Shown one piece after another: positions 1 to 13,000 of a DNA stretch of 64,000 nucleotides. The stretch is from Pratylenchus scribneri (taxonomy: Eukaryota > Nematoda > Chromadorea > Rhabditida > Pratylenchidae): NCBI GenBank assembly GCA_030063045.1, contig JAQSEB010000047.1:3472001-3536000 (forward strand), written 5' to 3'. A program made the position numbers and the translations under genes. Position 1 is the stretch's first letter; every line of letters starts with the position of its first letter. Below the pieces are notes generated by a model. That model worked only from the letters and a program-made list of their open reading frames with translations, searched no databases and had not been told where the DNA came from.

Positions 1-168
1 TGTCATGCCCCAATTTTTTCCTCAAAATCAATTCGAAAAATATTTTAATTAGATTTTTCGTACTACCAAAATTTTTCTGTCCTCTGGAATCTGGATTATG
101 AGATTAATTGAATGTTAGATAATTGAATTGTTAACAAAAATTAGTTTAATAATTAGGAAAAAATATTT

Positions 169-3100
169 ATGGCCACAACATCAACCACTGTTGTTGCTGA
201 AATGAATTCGAGAAAAAAATTGTTGTGCCATGAATTGGAATCAACAATAAAATTGGCCATCGCCGAAAGCAGCAAATTGGATGAAAAACCAATTTCCAGG
301 TTTTCCTCACTGATCGAACATATTGGCCATATAAATTTGGCCTTTTTACTGTTTTATGTCAAAAATTTCACAGTGAAATTGGCCAATCAATTTTTGCCAT
401 AATCGAAGCATTGTTCATCCATGGATTGAGGGATGCATTCTTCCTCCGGGCCAGTCGACATTCAAAACATCCAATTCCAAATTTTTGGCCATTTATTTCC
501 AAGAACACCCATCGAAGTATTAAACAACAAATTTCAGAGCTTGGCCAAATTCGGACGGAGGTTGGCAAAGCCAGAGTGAGTGCACCAAAATGATGTTAAA
601 TTTTTTCAAATTTTATCCATTTATAAGAACCCATTAACTCTTAAAAAGAGCCGTTCATTTGGGCGCAAGGATTCATTAAACAAACGTTTTGAAACTGAAG
701 CATTTCCATTTCATAGATATTTATTTACCAAATTCACATGGATTGGTTTTTTAAAATCCATAGAAAAAGCGAAGGTGAAAAAATGAGATAAAAATGATGA
801 AAAGAGCTTCATTCTTTATTCTAATATTTCCACAAAAAATGTATCAAACCATTTAATGATATAAAATAAGCCAATACTTAGGGCTCGTTAAGATGGTAAT
901 AAAATTAATCAAAAAAAGCGGTTTAAAAAATTTTTACGCTAAAAAATTAGCCTTTTCAAACGGCTTGTTCTACCCGGAAAGGATTTACCTTTAATAATTA
1001 ATTTTAATTGGAGAAAATTCCAACAAAAATTGATGTTTTTCTCAAAATAAAATTGTATTTAAATTAAAGGCATGGATTCGAATTGTGCTTGCTGAAAACA
1101 CTTTGGAACATTATTTGAATTTGTTCACAAAAGATTCACAAATTAGGTTTAATATTTTTTTTTCGATAATTCCAATTTCTCTTTGTGATTTTAGTCAATT
1201 TTATGATAAATCCGCTTTCATTCGGGACCCAGAATGCATCGAAATATTTAATAAATCGCTGAAGGCATTGAGCCAAATCCAAATCAGTGCACCAACAAAT
1301 TCAAGTTTGCTGAACAATTGGACACCGACCCCGCTGATTTTGGCCGGACTAATTCGGGGAAATATTATGCCTAAAGGTGTGTGGGATGTGGCCGAAAATA
1401 TCACACCAAAAATTATCTGGCCTTAAAATGTTTCAAAACATTTGAAACTCTATTGGAATTTAATGGCCATTACTGATGAGAATTGAACTGATAATAATTG
1501 TGCCATAGATGATTAAAATTATTGGAAAAATATTTTAAGATTACGGTGTTAAAATAGCAGGCAAAGGATTTGGACTGAGCCGTAAAATTAGGCATAAAAT
1601 TCATCTGCTAATTTGAGTTGAGAAGAGACAATTTTTAAGTTGAATAAAATGGTTTAATAATCCTCACAACGGATAACGGAATAAATGATCCAAATGGATT
1701 TATACTGGATCACCCTAATATATTTACAGCATCTAATAATTCTCTACTTATCGGTTATCTGTGGGCGGATGTATAAGAAATGAAGGGTCCACCCTTAAAG
1801 TTGATTAGGATAGGATTAGGATTAGGGTTACGGATATGTGAAATGATAACCTATCACTGTATGACCCTAATCCCTAACCCATTCCGTGTGACCCATGGGG
1901 GTTATCGTTACATTTCCCTGATGACCTAAAAAATTTTGCTTACAAATAACCGATCAGTACTTATTTCCCTCCAAAATTTCAGTTCCTTCGAATATGCCAC
2001 CACAAAATGAATTTGAAATTGATGAATTTTCGGGTGTTGAGAATGAACCGGAAATAGGCATAAATGCAATGGATTTGTTGGAAGAAAAACAAACATTGAA
2101 TTCATCTGCTACTTCCGGTCAAACAGATTTATTATTGCCATTTTCTCCTCAATCGACGAGTCGACAAATTGACGAAATTTCATCGGAATGTTCGGAGGAA
2201 ATTGACGAAAATGAATCCGTCCTTTCGCATCCATCAATTTTGGAGGAATTCAACAATTTTTATTCATCCGGCCCATCCAATAAATTTAGGCAACAACAAC
2301 AATTTATGCCAACAATTTTGGGCATTTTGCCGGATGAAAACATTGTGGAGGATGAGGTAGCACAAAAGATGGATGGACCAAAAGTGGAATATTCATCAGA
2401 GGTAATTTTTTAAAAGGATTTGGGGGAATTTGGAGGAAATTAAAAATTGTGGATTAGAAATTCCTTAAAAAATGAAAAAATATATAATATTTCTATGCAA
2501 TTGCCAATATCATCCAAATGGGTTTGAATTTGAATTGAACTATCCTCGATACTATGTTTAAAATTTGGTAAAAATTCGTAGCCAAAATAAATGGGAAAGA
2601 AAATAAATAAAAGATGAATAATATATTTTGCTCATCAAATGGTAAATTTTGATCCGATCAAATTTGCTGGAACATAAATAACCGGAAACTGATAAAATTG
2701 TCCATTCTATCATTTGGACATTTATGGCCATTTTCTTCTCATTTACAAAATCAAATAAAATTTATAATTATAAATTTTTATTTTTTTTATTTTTTTAATT
2801 GTAAATCTTATTGAAATTTTGCAGGTTATCGTGCACAGACGAAAAATTGGCCGACGGCGGGCTGTTTCGAGGAGTAGTTGTGGAAGTGAAGGGAATTTAA
2901 GTGGAATAATGAATTTGCCAAAAAATCAGGCAAAATATTTTTTTAATTAGATTATTTTAATTGGTTTATAATTTTTAGGCAAATGATGAACAAATATCGG
3001 AAAATGTTGCCAATGAAAAGCAAAAAGCCACGGAAATAATTGAAATTGAACAGAACAACAAAAATGATGCAAAAGATGTATGCAAAATTTTCATTTTATT

Positions 3101-6100
3101 TGGCTAATTTTTGGGAAATTTTATTAATTTTTCAAAGGCATTATCCGTTTAAAAAGGAAGTTTTAAAAAAATTGATTGATAACAGAAGAATTTTCAGAAA
3201 CCAACGGAAAAATTTAAAATTGCATTTTGGAAAATTTCAGATTAAAAACCGTTTTTTGATGATCAAATTAAAATGAAAAAAAAAAGATTAAAAAATCTGA
3301 AGATTTCTATTTATTTCTGAATCTGAATTCAAAAATGGAAAGAAATGTGTCTCACTAAACACTAATTCATTAACAGAAAAAATAATACATAAATGGCAGC
3401 AAAAAAACATTTTTCAATCTCTTTTACAATATTTATTAACAAATTTTAATACACTTTTAACAAAAAATATTCAATAATTTCTGGACAAAACAATTTCTAA
3501 TCCTTCCATAGAACATTAATAATGATTTAGGTAGTAATATTCAATTAATTAAAAAATTAAAAAATAATTGCATTTATTATTTTCTAGATTCCCCTCGGAA
3601 TGTCATTACAAGAAGAATTATTGTTGGCCGAGAAAAATTCTCCTCAAATTTGTGGCAGTGTCCCCCGAATAACCTCCGATCCACAATTGAATGAGCCAAT
3701 TGGCCAACGGAGAATGGCCGAATTCACAATTTGTTCGACGGATTCATCCACAAATGATTTGCCGCAAACTTTTGATGAAGCATTGAGGGAATTCCTTCAG
3801 AGAGAAAATTCTCAAGAGGAAATAAAAAAGGAGAAGGAAATGGAAGAAGAACAACAAAATGATGGGCAATCGAATAATTCGGCAGTAAGTCAAATTTGAA
3901 TTAATTAATGTTTAATGCAATATTGGGATTATGCTTTTAAATTTAATCGTTTTTCGGTTTCGAAAAAATTTTTTGACCCTTCGAAATTTTTTTGGGCCAT
4001 CGAACCCATCCCTGGTCCCGGCCTTCGCCAGAGCTCACAGAGGCCTAATAAGCCCCCAGTGGCCAGTGAACGGGATAGAGATAAAGAGGAATCCGACTTT
4101 ATAAATTATTCTTTATTAATTTTGATGGAAAATAAAATAAAAATATGAAGAGTAAAGCAATATGGGAGAGGAAAAAGGATGGGATTAAAAAGGTAGATTG
4201 GGGCAATATTTGATTGATAGGGTTACGGTACAGGCGATTAGGCAAAGAGTGGGGGTACAGTAGGACAAATATGAAAGGCCCTTAGGCATTGTTGGCATTG
4301 ACAAGGGAAAATTATTTTTTCCATCTAATATGAAAGTGGCTAAAATCTCAAATTGAATACAAAAATGTCAAAGGTTTCAAAAATGATTCATTTTCTTCAC
4401 TCTATCTACTATCATTTGTTTTTCCTTTGGAAATGTAGTTTTTATCAAAATTTGGATCATAGATTTTAAAAATAAAAATATTCAAAATAATTTTTAAATA
4501 ATTTTCAATAATTAATTTTCCTGTTTTTATGCCTCATCTTCCGCCAATTTGGAGCATTCATCATCAACTGAAAGTTCAGCTGAAAATTTACAAATTGAGA
4601 ACATCAAAGAAACCCTGAAAATGGACGAATCAATGGAGAAAACAGCGAAAATTTGCTTAATGAGTCCCAGTCGAGAATTGGCCCAAATTCCATTTGAAAG
4701 GGATGAAAATGCTCCAAAAGCAGAGGAAGATGAAAATCAAGTCAAAAAATTAATTTATATAAAATTAAAAATTTATTTTTTCAGATGGTTGAAATTTTGC
4801 CATTCGGCCAAAAATTGGGCGGTGACACAATTTTGGATCAACAATTGGCCACAAATGAACAACATTCATCATATTCATTGCCAAGACGACTTTTATTCCT
4901 CACAAAATTGCCAATTGAAATGGGATTAGATTCACAAAATTTCCGGTGTAAATCGTGCAGAAGAAATATTGGAGTTGGATTTGGCACATTCAAGTGAGTA
5001 AAATATAACGAAGAAATAATAAAATAAATTAAATCAAAATAGAAATTACAAGCGCTCGGTCGCCGCTTCGCGGCTCCCGAGCGCTTGTAAAACACCATAA
5101 AAAATTGTAAAAAAATTGTATATACTATTATAATATTTATGATAATATTACATTACTTTAAGAGAACATATTTTCGTTTTTCTAAATAATTTTTTTTAGT
5201 TTTAGCAAATATTTTTATTCTTTGTTTTCGCAAAGATTATCTCTTTTTATTTCTTAAAATATTTTATATTTTTCTTCATCCGATCTTTTTGTGTTTTCTT
5301 TTTCCAATTTTGTATTTTTGTTTCTCCAATTTTGTTTTGTTTTTGTTTCTCCAAACATTATTGTTTTTTTTTCTCCAAACATTGTTGTTTTTGTTTTTTT
5401 AAAATTGTTGTTTTTCTCCAAACATTTTGTGTTTATGTTTGCCAAACATTTTATGTTTTTACTTTCCTAAACATTTTATGTTGTTTTTACTTTCCTAAAC
5501 ATTTTGTTTTTACTTTCCTAAACATTTTGTGTTGTTTTTACTTTCCTAAACATTTTATGTTGTTTTTACTTTCCTAAACATTTTGTGTTTTTACTTTCCT
5601 AAACATTTTATGTTGTTTTTACTTTCCTAAACATTTTGTGTTTTTACTTCCCTAAACATTTTATGTTGTTTTTACTTTCCTAAACATTTTGTGTTTTTAC
5701 TTTCCTAAACATTTTATGTTGTTTTTACTTTCCTAAACATTTTGTGTTTTTACTTCCCTAAACATTTTATGTTGTTTTTACTTTCCTAAACATTTTGTGT
5801 TTTTGTTTCCCAAACATTTTGTGTTTTTACTTTCCTAAACATTTTGTGTTTTTGTTTGCCAAACATTTTGTGTTTTTACTTTCCTAAACTATTTTTGTTT
5901 TTACTTTCCTAAACATTTTGTGTTTTTATTTCCCAAACATTTTGTGTTTTTGTTTGCCAAACATTTTATGTTTTTGTTTGCCAAAAATTTTATGTTTTTG
6001 TTTGCCAAACATTTTATGTTTTTGTTTGCCAAAAATTTTGTGTTTTTGTTTGCCAAACATTTTGTATTTTTGAACATTTTGTGTTTTTGTTTGCCAAACA

Positions 6101-8830
6101 TTTTGTATTTTTGAACATTTTGTGTTTTTGTTTGCCAAACATTTTGTATTTTTGAACATTTTGTGTTTTTGTTTGCCAAACATTTTGTATTTTTGAACAT
6201 TTTGTGTTTTTGTTTGCCAAACATTTTGTATTTTTGAACATTTTGTGTTTTTGTTTGCCAAACATTTTGTATTTTTGAACATTTTGTGTTTTTGTTTGCC
6301 AAACATTTTGTATTTTTGAACATTTTGTGTTTTTACTTTCCCAAATATTTCGTGTTTTGTTTGATAAAGATTTTGTGTTTTTTTTTTGATCCAAACATTT
6401 GTTTTAGTTTTCTCAAACATTTATTTTTTGTCTTTTCTCAAAGATTTTGTTTTTCCAAAAATTTTTTTTCCCTAATTTTTTCGTTTTCTCAAACAGTTTC
6501 TATTTTTATTTTCCCAACATTTTATGATTTTCTCTTGTAAACTTTTTATCTTTTTAATCATCTAAACATTTTGTTTTTATTTTCCCAAACATTTTTATTA
6601 TAGTTTTGCTTAATTTTTATTAAAAATGACAATTTATCCAATTTTAAATTTTTTAATTTTTTGGCATTATGTTTACACAAACAAACGAACAGAACTCATT
6701 TAGTAATAATATTGGATTTTTAATTAATTGATAATATAATTCACTAAGTCTAAATTAGACCTTTAAAAAAGTCATTAAAAAATTAATTTGATAGAAATTT
6801 TTATTCTAATTACGCTTCTAAACCAACGTATTCCCTCTATTGGTGGCCTCGTGGCTAATGGCTACTATTTTTCAGACCTCTAAAGGAGACAAAAATGCAT
6901 TTTACTTTATTTTTCACTTTAAAATTATCAAAAAGGGGCTATAATTTTTCAAACCTTCTAATGGTTTTAGGAGGGAAATACTAGAAACGGGCTATTAATT
7001 GAAAATTGATTAAATACGGTAATTTAAACCAATTCTGTTAAGCTTTTATCCAAATTATAATTTTTTTTGTCAATTTTAATCTTGATTTTCTTTCAAAAAT
7101 ATAATCTCATTTTCACAATTTTTTAAAAATATTAAAGAATATGCGCATTGACTGGCCATTATCATTGCGATTTATGCATGGGAAAAAATCATCATCATGA
7201 AAGTTTGATACCAGCCAGAGCCCTTTTGAATGGAGATTTCCAAAAGAGGGCAGTCAGTTCACAAAGTTGGGCATTGTTACGTTCAATTGCCAGCCAACCA
7301 TTGTTTCGGGTGGATTTTTTGAATCCACAAATTTACAAATTCCACAAACAATTGAGGAAAATTAAGGTGAAAAAATATTAAATAAAATTATAATAAATTT
7401 TTATTTAGGATTTGAGGAAGAAATTGGGCCTTCTTGTGATGTACCTTTTATCATGCAAAAATTCCATTGCCGATGATATAAAACGGCGACTTTGGCCCCA
7501 CAATCATTTGCACATGGACGTACACTTGTATTCAATTTCGGTCGGTGTTAGTGAATTAAATTTTGAGTTTAAGTTTATGCCCTAAAATATTTTATAAAAA
7601 AATTACAAAAACAATTTCAACAGCAGGAAAGGGATAGATATTCTGTACCTTTTTTGGACATAGCTCAACAAGAAAGCAGCTAATTCGGAAAGGGGATGAA
7701 AGTCCTAAATTTCTTCTAAAAATTATCTTTTCTATTTTTTTTGGAAACAAAACAATTTATAAAATAAGAAACTTTTCCTTTAAAAAATTCGCTTTCAATA
7801 TTCAGAAGCGAATGTAACCTTTTTAAAATTGAATTTCATGAGGCTATTTTGGGCTATGCTATATTTTATCTTTTCATTTCTAAACAAATTATTTCCACAC
7901 CATGCCATCAATAAAAAGAATTGTAAAGCTAATTGATAAATTTGGATTTATATCGTTCGTTGTCTATTCCTTAAAAGCCATTTAAAATATGCCTTTTGGC
8001 ATTAATTAAAAAATATTTATCATCCCTTTATTGCCTTAAGAACAAATTATGTTTTTTTAATTCCTAAAAACCTTGATTTTTGTCATTCAAAAATTAGTTT
8101 TCATTTTTGCCTTAAGGATTTGGAAGGAATTGCGGATGGCTCGTTGGAGCGTCGTTTGAACACAATGTGCACATTTGCCAATGACCACATTCACAGTTGT
8201 GCCCTTTGCATTCAAAAAGGATTCTTTTGTGAATTGTGCTCATCAGATAGGCCAATTTACCCGTTCCAAATTGAGACAACATATCAGGTAAATTTATATT
8301 TATATTTTTAAATATTCATTTTTGAATTAAATTAAATCCAAAATTAATTTTTACTTTAGAAAAATACTTACATTTTTGCAAAATTACATAAAATTTTTGA
8401 ACCAAATAAACAACTATTAGAAGGAAATAAACAAAAAAGTTGATTAATATAGGCGGATAAAAATGAAAAAAGGTGTCCAAAACAAAATTAAAAGAAAATT
8501 AAAATTTAAAAAAGAAATTTATTTTGTATGTTAAAGCTTACTTTTACAAAAAATGGAATTATTTTTACTTAAAAATTTAATTTCTTCCATTAAATCTATT
8601 TTCAGTGTGCCCAATGTTCTTCTTGTTTTCATCGGGAATGTGCCGCCAAATTTGGACTGATTGAAGACAAAAAATTCACCAACAGGGAAAATCACCAAAA
8701 AATATCCTCCACTTCAACAAATTCTTCATTAAATCCCCCAAATTGCCCAAAATGTTTGCGTCGGGTCAAATATTCTTCAGCTGCGCTCAATTCACTTGCA
8801 ACAACGTCGACAATAATTAACACAAATTAA
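169..8830 (+). CDS. PLEKHM1-like RUN and Rubicon-homology (DUF4206) domain protein, 14 exons, 887 aa
   Basis: Model: exons 169-299, 374-575, 1070-1146, 1195-1376, 1983-2401, 2825-2929, 2979-3077, 3588-3884, 4555-4740, 4785-4993, 7138-7366, 7409-7540, 8117-8287, 8606-8830. All splice phases agree and the sum is 2664 nt. Residues 15-190 form a RUN domain (EALFIHGL at 54-61, PNFWPFISK, VGKARAWIR, then NNWTPTPLILAGL near 177-189). The C-terminal ~280 residues match the PLEKHM1/Rubicon zinc-binding domain: MGLDSQNFRCKSC, ICALTGHYHCDLC, CALCIQKGFFCELC, CAQCSSCFHRECAAKFG. PLEKHM1 proteins tether Rab7-positive late endosomes, lysosomes and autophagosomes; that role is inferred by family. The middle is acidic and low complexity. 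I see no PH domain, whereas vertebrate PLEKHM1 has two; an HRRKIGRR stretch in exon 6 resembles the segment just before the first vertebrate PH. Intron 6 (2930-2978) is GC-AG. The exon 9 acceptor (4553-4554) is weak. Intron 10 (4994-7137) carries a minisatellite. Confidence is high for the two domains and moderate for exons 5-9. Confidence 0.88.
1742..1962. repeat. Degenerate MITE-like repeat in intron 4 of the PLEKHM1-like gene
   Basis: The ends are imperfect inverted repeats: tacttatcggttatctg at the left, and the complement of caaataaccgatcagtact at the right. The interior (ggattaggattaggg, then cacggatatgtg-like text and gacccatggggg) resembles the repeats at 16.68-16.84 and 17.55-17.75 kb. 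I infer an old non-autonomous element; no clear target-site duplication is visible. Confidence 0.5.
4015..4300 (+). repeat. Dispersed ~290-bp repeat, copy 1 (in intron 8)
   Basis: Shares a tail with three other stretches in the window: ggggcaatatttgattgata, then aggcgattaggcaaagagtg, then gggggtacagtaggacaaat. The upstream half also matches (ctaataagcccc, gtgaacgggatag, aaattattctttatta). The other copies are near 8985-9285 (reverse), 44745-45035 and 63700-64000. Class is unknown; it looks like a non-coding mobile or SINE-like element. Confidence 0.7.
5046..5090. repeat. GC-rich perfect hairpin in an AT-rich intron
   Basis: A 14-bp arm (ttacaagcgctcgg) at 5046-5059 is perfectly complementary to ccgagcgcttgtaa at 5077-5090. 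The 17-nt centre can itself pair (gccgc/gcggc). It stands out sharply against the AT-rich intron. It could be a cruciform-forming repeat or a structured RNA element; function is unknown. Confidence 0.7.
5330..6610. repeat. Minisatellite array 1 (about 24-27 bp units, T-rich on + strand)
   Basis: Tandem units based on gccaaacattttgtgttttt, with flavours containing tactttcctaaacatttt (5450-5930), tttgtttgccaaacatttt (5840-6060) and a compound flavour with tatttttgaacattttgtg (6060-6330). The array decays at both edges. On the complementary strand the unit contains TGTTTGG followed by A-rich DNA, the same family as the 14-kb array at 47.9-62.0 kb but inverted. It lies entirely inside intron 10 of the PLEKHM1-like gene. 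Long open frames on both strands here are artefacts of stop-poor repeats. Confidence 0.93.
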
Positions 8831-8984
8831 ATCAATTATAAAATTAAATTTTTTTAATAGAATTTTATGATTTAATCAGTGATAAAAAATTCAAATCTAA
8901 TTTAAAATATTCTCGAATAAATAATTTTCTTTTCTATATTTAATGGTAATTTTATCGCTGTATAAGCTATTTTTAACAATTATT

Positions 8985-9285
8985 TACATAGGGGTATAGG
9001 CAGACTGTAATGAATACCACCAATGAATAAGGGCCTTTCCCTTTTTTGTCTTACTGTACCCCCACTTTTTGCATAATCGCCCCGTCACCCTATCAATCAA
9101 ATATTGCTTCAAGCTGCCTTTTTAAAACCACACTTTTTTCTCTCGTTATGCTTTTTTACCTTTCACATTATTATCACATTTCCCAGCACAATTATACAAT
9201 AAAATAATTTAAAATTGAGTATACTCTTATCCCTATCTCATTTATTGGGATACTGGTGAAGGCTCGGGGAGTCAAAGCCTTGTCC
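8985..9285 (-). repeat. Dispersed ~290-bp repeat, copy 2 (intergenic)
   Basis: The reverse complement carries the family tail (gcaatatttgattgatagg, gcaaaaagtgggggtacagt) and the upstream box (caataaatgagatagggata). It sits in the gap between the convergent PLEKHM1-like and helicase genes. The rest of 8831-10016 shows no coding potential that I can support. Confidence 0.65.
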
Positions 9286-10016
9286 CAAATCACTTTAGTA
9301 GAGACATAGATTAGGATAATTTTTATTTATCAATTTTATATTGATTTTTCTTATACTTAAATGCTAATGTCAAATTTTTTAAAATAAAAAATAAGGACTT
9401 TTTTAGTGATCAAATTTTAATATTTTAATCAATTTAAATGAATTCATTTTCGACAAATTTCATCCCAAGCAAAAATTTATCCAAATAATTAAATAATTCG
9501 AAGAATGTTCAAAATAAATTAATAAAAATAATTGAAAAATAAATTAAATTATTGTGAAATTAAGGACATTTGAATGGATGGAAGATAAAAAAAAAAACAA
9601 TAGCAACTATCCATCTTGTTGCGATATCCATTTTAGGATCGAGATTTGTGGCGGTCCAATTTTTTGGCTCCATCAAATTCCACCAACCATTTAATATTAT
9701 TTTCCGTATATCAGGCTTATTAAATTAGGTTCAGTTTTTAGCTGGGCTGTCAGGGGTCAAGGCATTTGGGTGAAGATCATTTGTAAGAATGGAAGGAATG
9801 CAAAAATAAATGAAAATAAAGCCATGTTATTGGAATAAATTACTAAAAATAATTAAAAATTATTGTAGAATGGGCGAAGATTGTTTGGAATTGGAAGAAT
9901 GGATGGAAGACACAAAAATATTAAAATTAACTGAATAAAATATTAATTAACTCAACATTGTCTTTTACGTTTTACCGCCGTCACAAAAGCATTCAGATGG
10001 CCATTTTGTGGTTCTC

Positions 10017-13000
10017 TCATTCCCGAATATTCTCCACATTCACTCCATATTCAAGGGCATATTCGACCAACACTTCGGGAATTTTCATCCCATTATTTTG
10101 CAGCTCCTTTAAATAAAAATGAATTAATAAAAGATTAAATTATAATTAGGTATTTAAATTGTGATTTTAAATTTACGAAAATTGAGAGACATAATATTAT
10201 TAAGATATTAATTTTTTGTAGCTCCTTTTTCTGTTTTGTATTATCAATATGAGTGATACATAATTTAAATTACCATTTATGAAAAAATTTGCTTATTATT
10301 TTAATTACCGTATTTCTTCTATAACCCCGGGGTTGCTAATTATCGAAGACTCTTTAGAAGGGGTTAATAACAGGGTGTCTATAATACCATTATTTATATG
10401 GCATTTGCCATATTTTTGACCTTCTTGCCATATTTTTTCCATATTTTTGATTTTTGTGGCGAGCACTTTTTGTTAAAATTTGTCTGTAAGCAGCCATTTT
10501 TGATTAAAATTTCGATACGCGACAATTTTTAGCTTAAATTTTTCGCTGCGCGGTTATATTTAGCTATAAAATTATGTAGTAATATACAAAATAAATGATT
10601 TTAAATATTTTTATTATTTAATTTTAAGCTTTTTCAATTCCATATTTTTGCCATATTTTTGAAAAATTTTGCCATATTTTTTCCATATATTTCAAGGCCT
10701 TTGCCATATTTTTGGTCAGACCTTATAGACACCCTGGTTAATAATAATAATAGTAGTAGAAAAAATACGGTATGCTAAAATTGTCTTCGATTACCATTTT
10801 TATTTTAATTTATTTGTATTTTATAATAATGATTAATTAATTTTAATTAAATGGCCAATTGTTTTGTTCCGACCATTGCAATTTGTGCCGCCAATTTGCC
10901 GTCCTCAGGAATATCTTCGTCAATGAATGAGATGGCTCGGCCCAAATTGCCGGCACGGCCAGTGCGCCCTGTGCGATGCACAAATTCATCAAAATTTTTT
11001 GGCATCTTCAAATTAATTATTTATCCCAATAATAAAATTATTCTTTTTCACCTCATAATTGACCACCAATCCAATGCCAAAAATGTTCAATCCACGTGAG
11101 GTCACATTTGTGGACACCAAAATGTCGCAATCCCCTTTCTCCAATTCATTTAATGCCTCTTGACGCTGTTTCTGGGTTCGATCCCTAAACATTTGAAAAA
11201 TTAAACTTTTAATTTTTTGATTTTTTACACAAATAAAATGGAAATTTTTGATAAAAGTATTATTATTTTTATGGATATTGTGACATTTTTCATTTAAAAA
11301 ATTTAAAATTTTTATAATTATTTATTATTTTCTTGGCAATTTTAATATTTAATTTAATTAAAATAAAAATTAATTTTAATATTTTTATAATTAATTTTTT
11401 TTTCTTTATTAGGAATACCCATTTGTCGGAATTGCTTTGAATCTGGTAAGGCACAGTCTGAGTGCCAACCAATTTGCGCGTCGACGACTGTTGCAAAAAA
11501 TGAGAACCTTAAATAAAATAATTTTTTTAAAATTAAATTAAATTTATATTTCCTCTCACCTTGTGTTCAAGTCGTTGCCAACGGACACCATTTTTATCGG
11601 TAGAAGTTCCGGATTTCATTTCAGTCAAAATTTTTTCGAGTCCATCGAATTTGTCGAGCTTTAAGAGCTGAAAAAAATACAAAATAAAATAATTCGAAAT
11701 TAGAATTAATTCTATTCACTTTAATTAAGATTTATTTCAATTATTATTTTTATGAAAATTAATATAAATTTTAATCGAAGGATTTTCCAATTTTTTAATA
11801 TTTAAATTTTATTTATTTTTTCACCTTGTAAAATTCTTGCTTAACAGTGAGTGGCAATGTACGATCGATGGCAGATACGAAAAAATAATTTTGGCGCAAA
11901 ATTTGACCGGCAAATTGGTGCACAATTCCTTCAAATGTGGCCGAAAACATAAAAACTCTATGTTGACGGTCGAGCTAAAGAAGAAATTAAATGAAATTAT
12001 TAATTAAAATTAAAATAATTTATTTGTTAAAAAAGGGTTAAAATATTCCTTTTACAAAAAGTAGCAAAAAATTAATTTTTCAACTTATTAGTAGCCTAAT
12101 TAACATTAAATATTAACCCAATTAATATATTATATAGCTTTGATTGGAATCTTATTAATGAATTGATTTAAGAAATAATTTATGGATTTTTTTGTTGAAA
12201 ATTGACAAAAAAAAATATGAAAAAAGGTCGAAAAATTGGCCTAGATCAGGCAATTTTAAATTTTTTGGCCATGATTTCTCAGTCATCGAAAACCCCAAAA
12301 TACACTTTTTAGTGAAAAATAAAATTTAAAATATTTTTTGGAAAATGGGGGTCCACTATTACCAAAAATTTTCCTACCTCTTTTGCCATATTATGCAACT
12401 CGAGAATGTCCTCACGTGCAAGGTGATCTTTGAGCATTCGATCCGCCTCATCCAAAACCAAAAAATTCAAATGGGTCAATTTGATCTGCAAAAACATTTT
12501 AATTTAATAAAATTTTTTACATTATTATCACCTTTTCTTCAACCAAAAATTGCTTAAGGCGTCCAATAGTGCCAACGAAAATGTCACATCCTTTGTTCAA
12601 TTCCTCCACACTTTCCCTAACAGGCATTTCTCCATAACTGCAAACAACTTTCAGTGAAGTTCCTACAATATTAAAATATAATTATATTTAATATTTATTT
12701 ATGTTTGCCTCGAGTAAATGTGCGCGCCGAATCCGAAAGTTGTTGGGCCAATTCGCGGGTTGGGGCGATCACAATGACCTAAATAAAATACCCAGAATTC
12801 AGCGAATATATTTTTTCATGTTTAAATTTAAAATATCCTAACGAACAAATATGTCTATAATTAGGCGGGACCGACAAATTATAAAATTAAAATGTTAAAA
12901 AGTTTCAACAAAATTGATGACATTTCGAAAATTTGTAGTCATTGAATTTAATATTTCATAAAATTTATTTGGTTTAATTTTTATGGAAATTTTTTATTTA

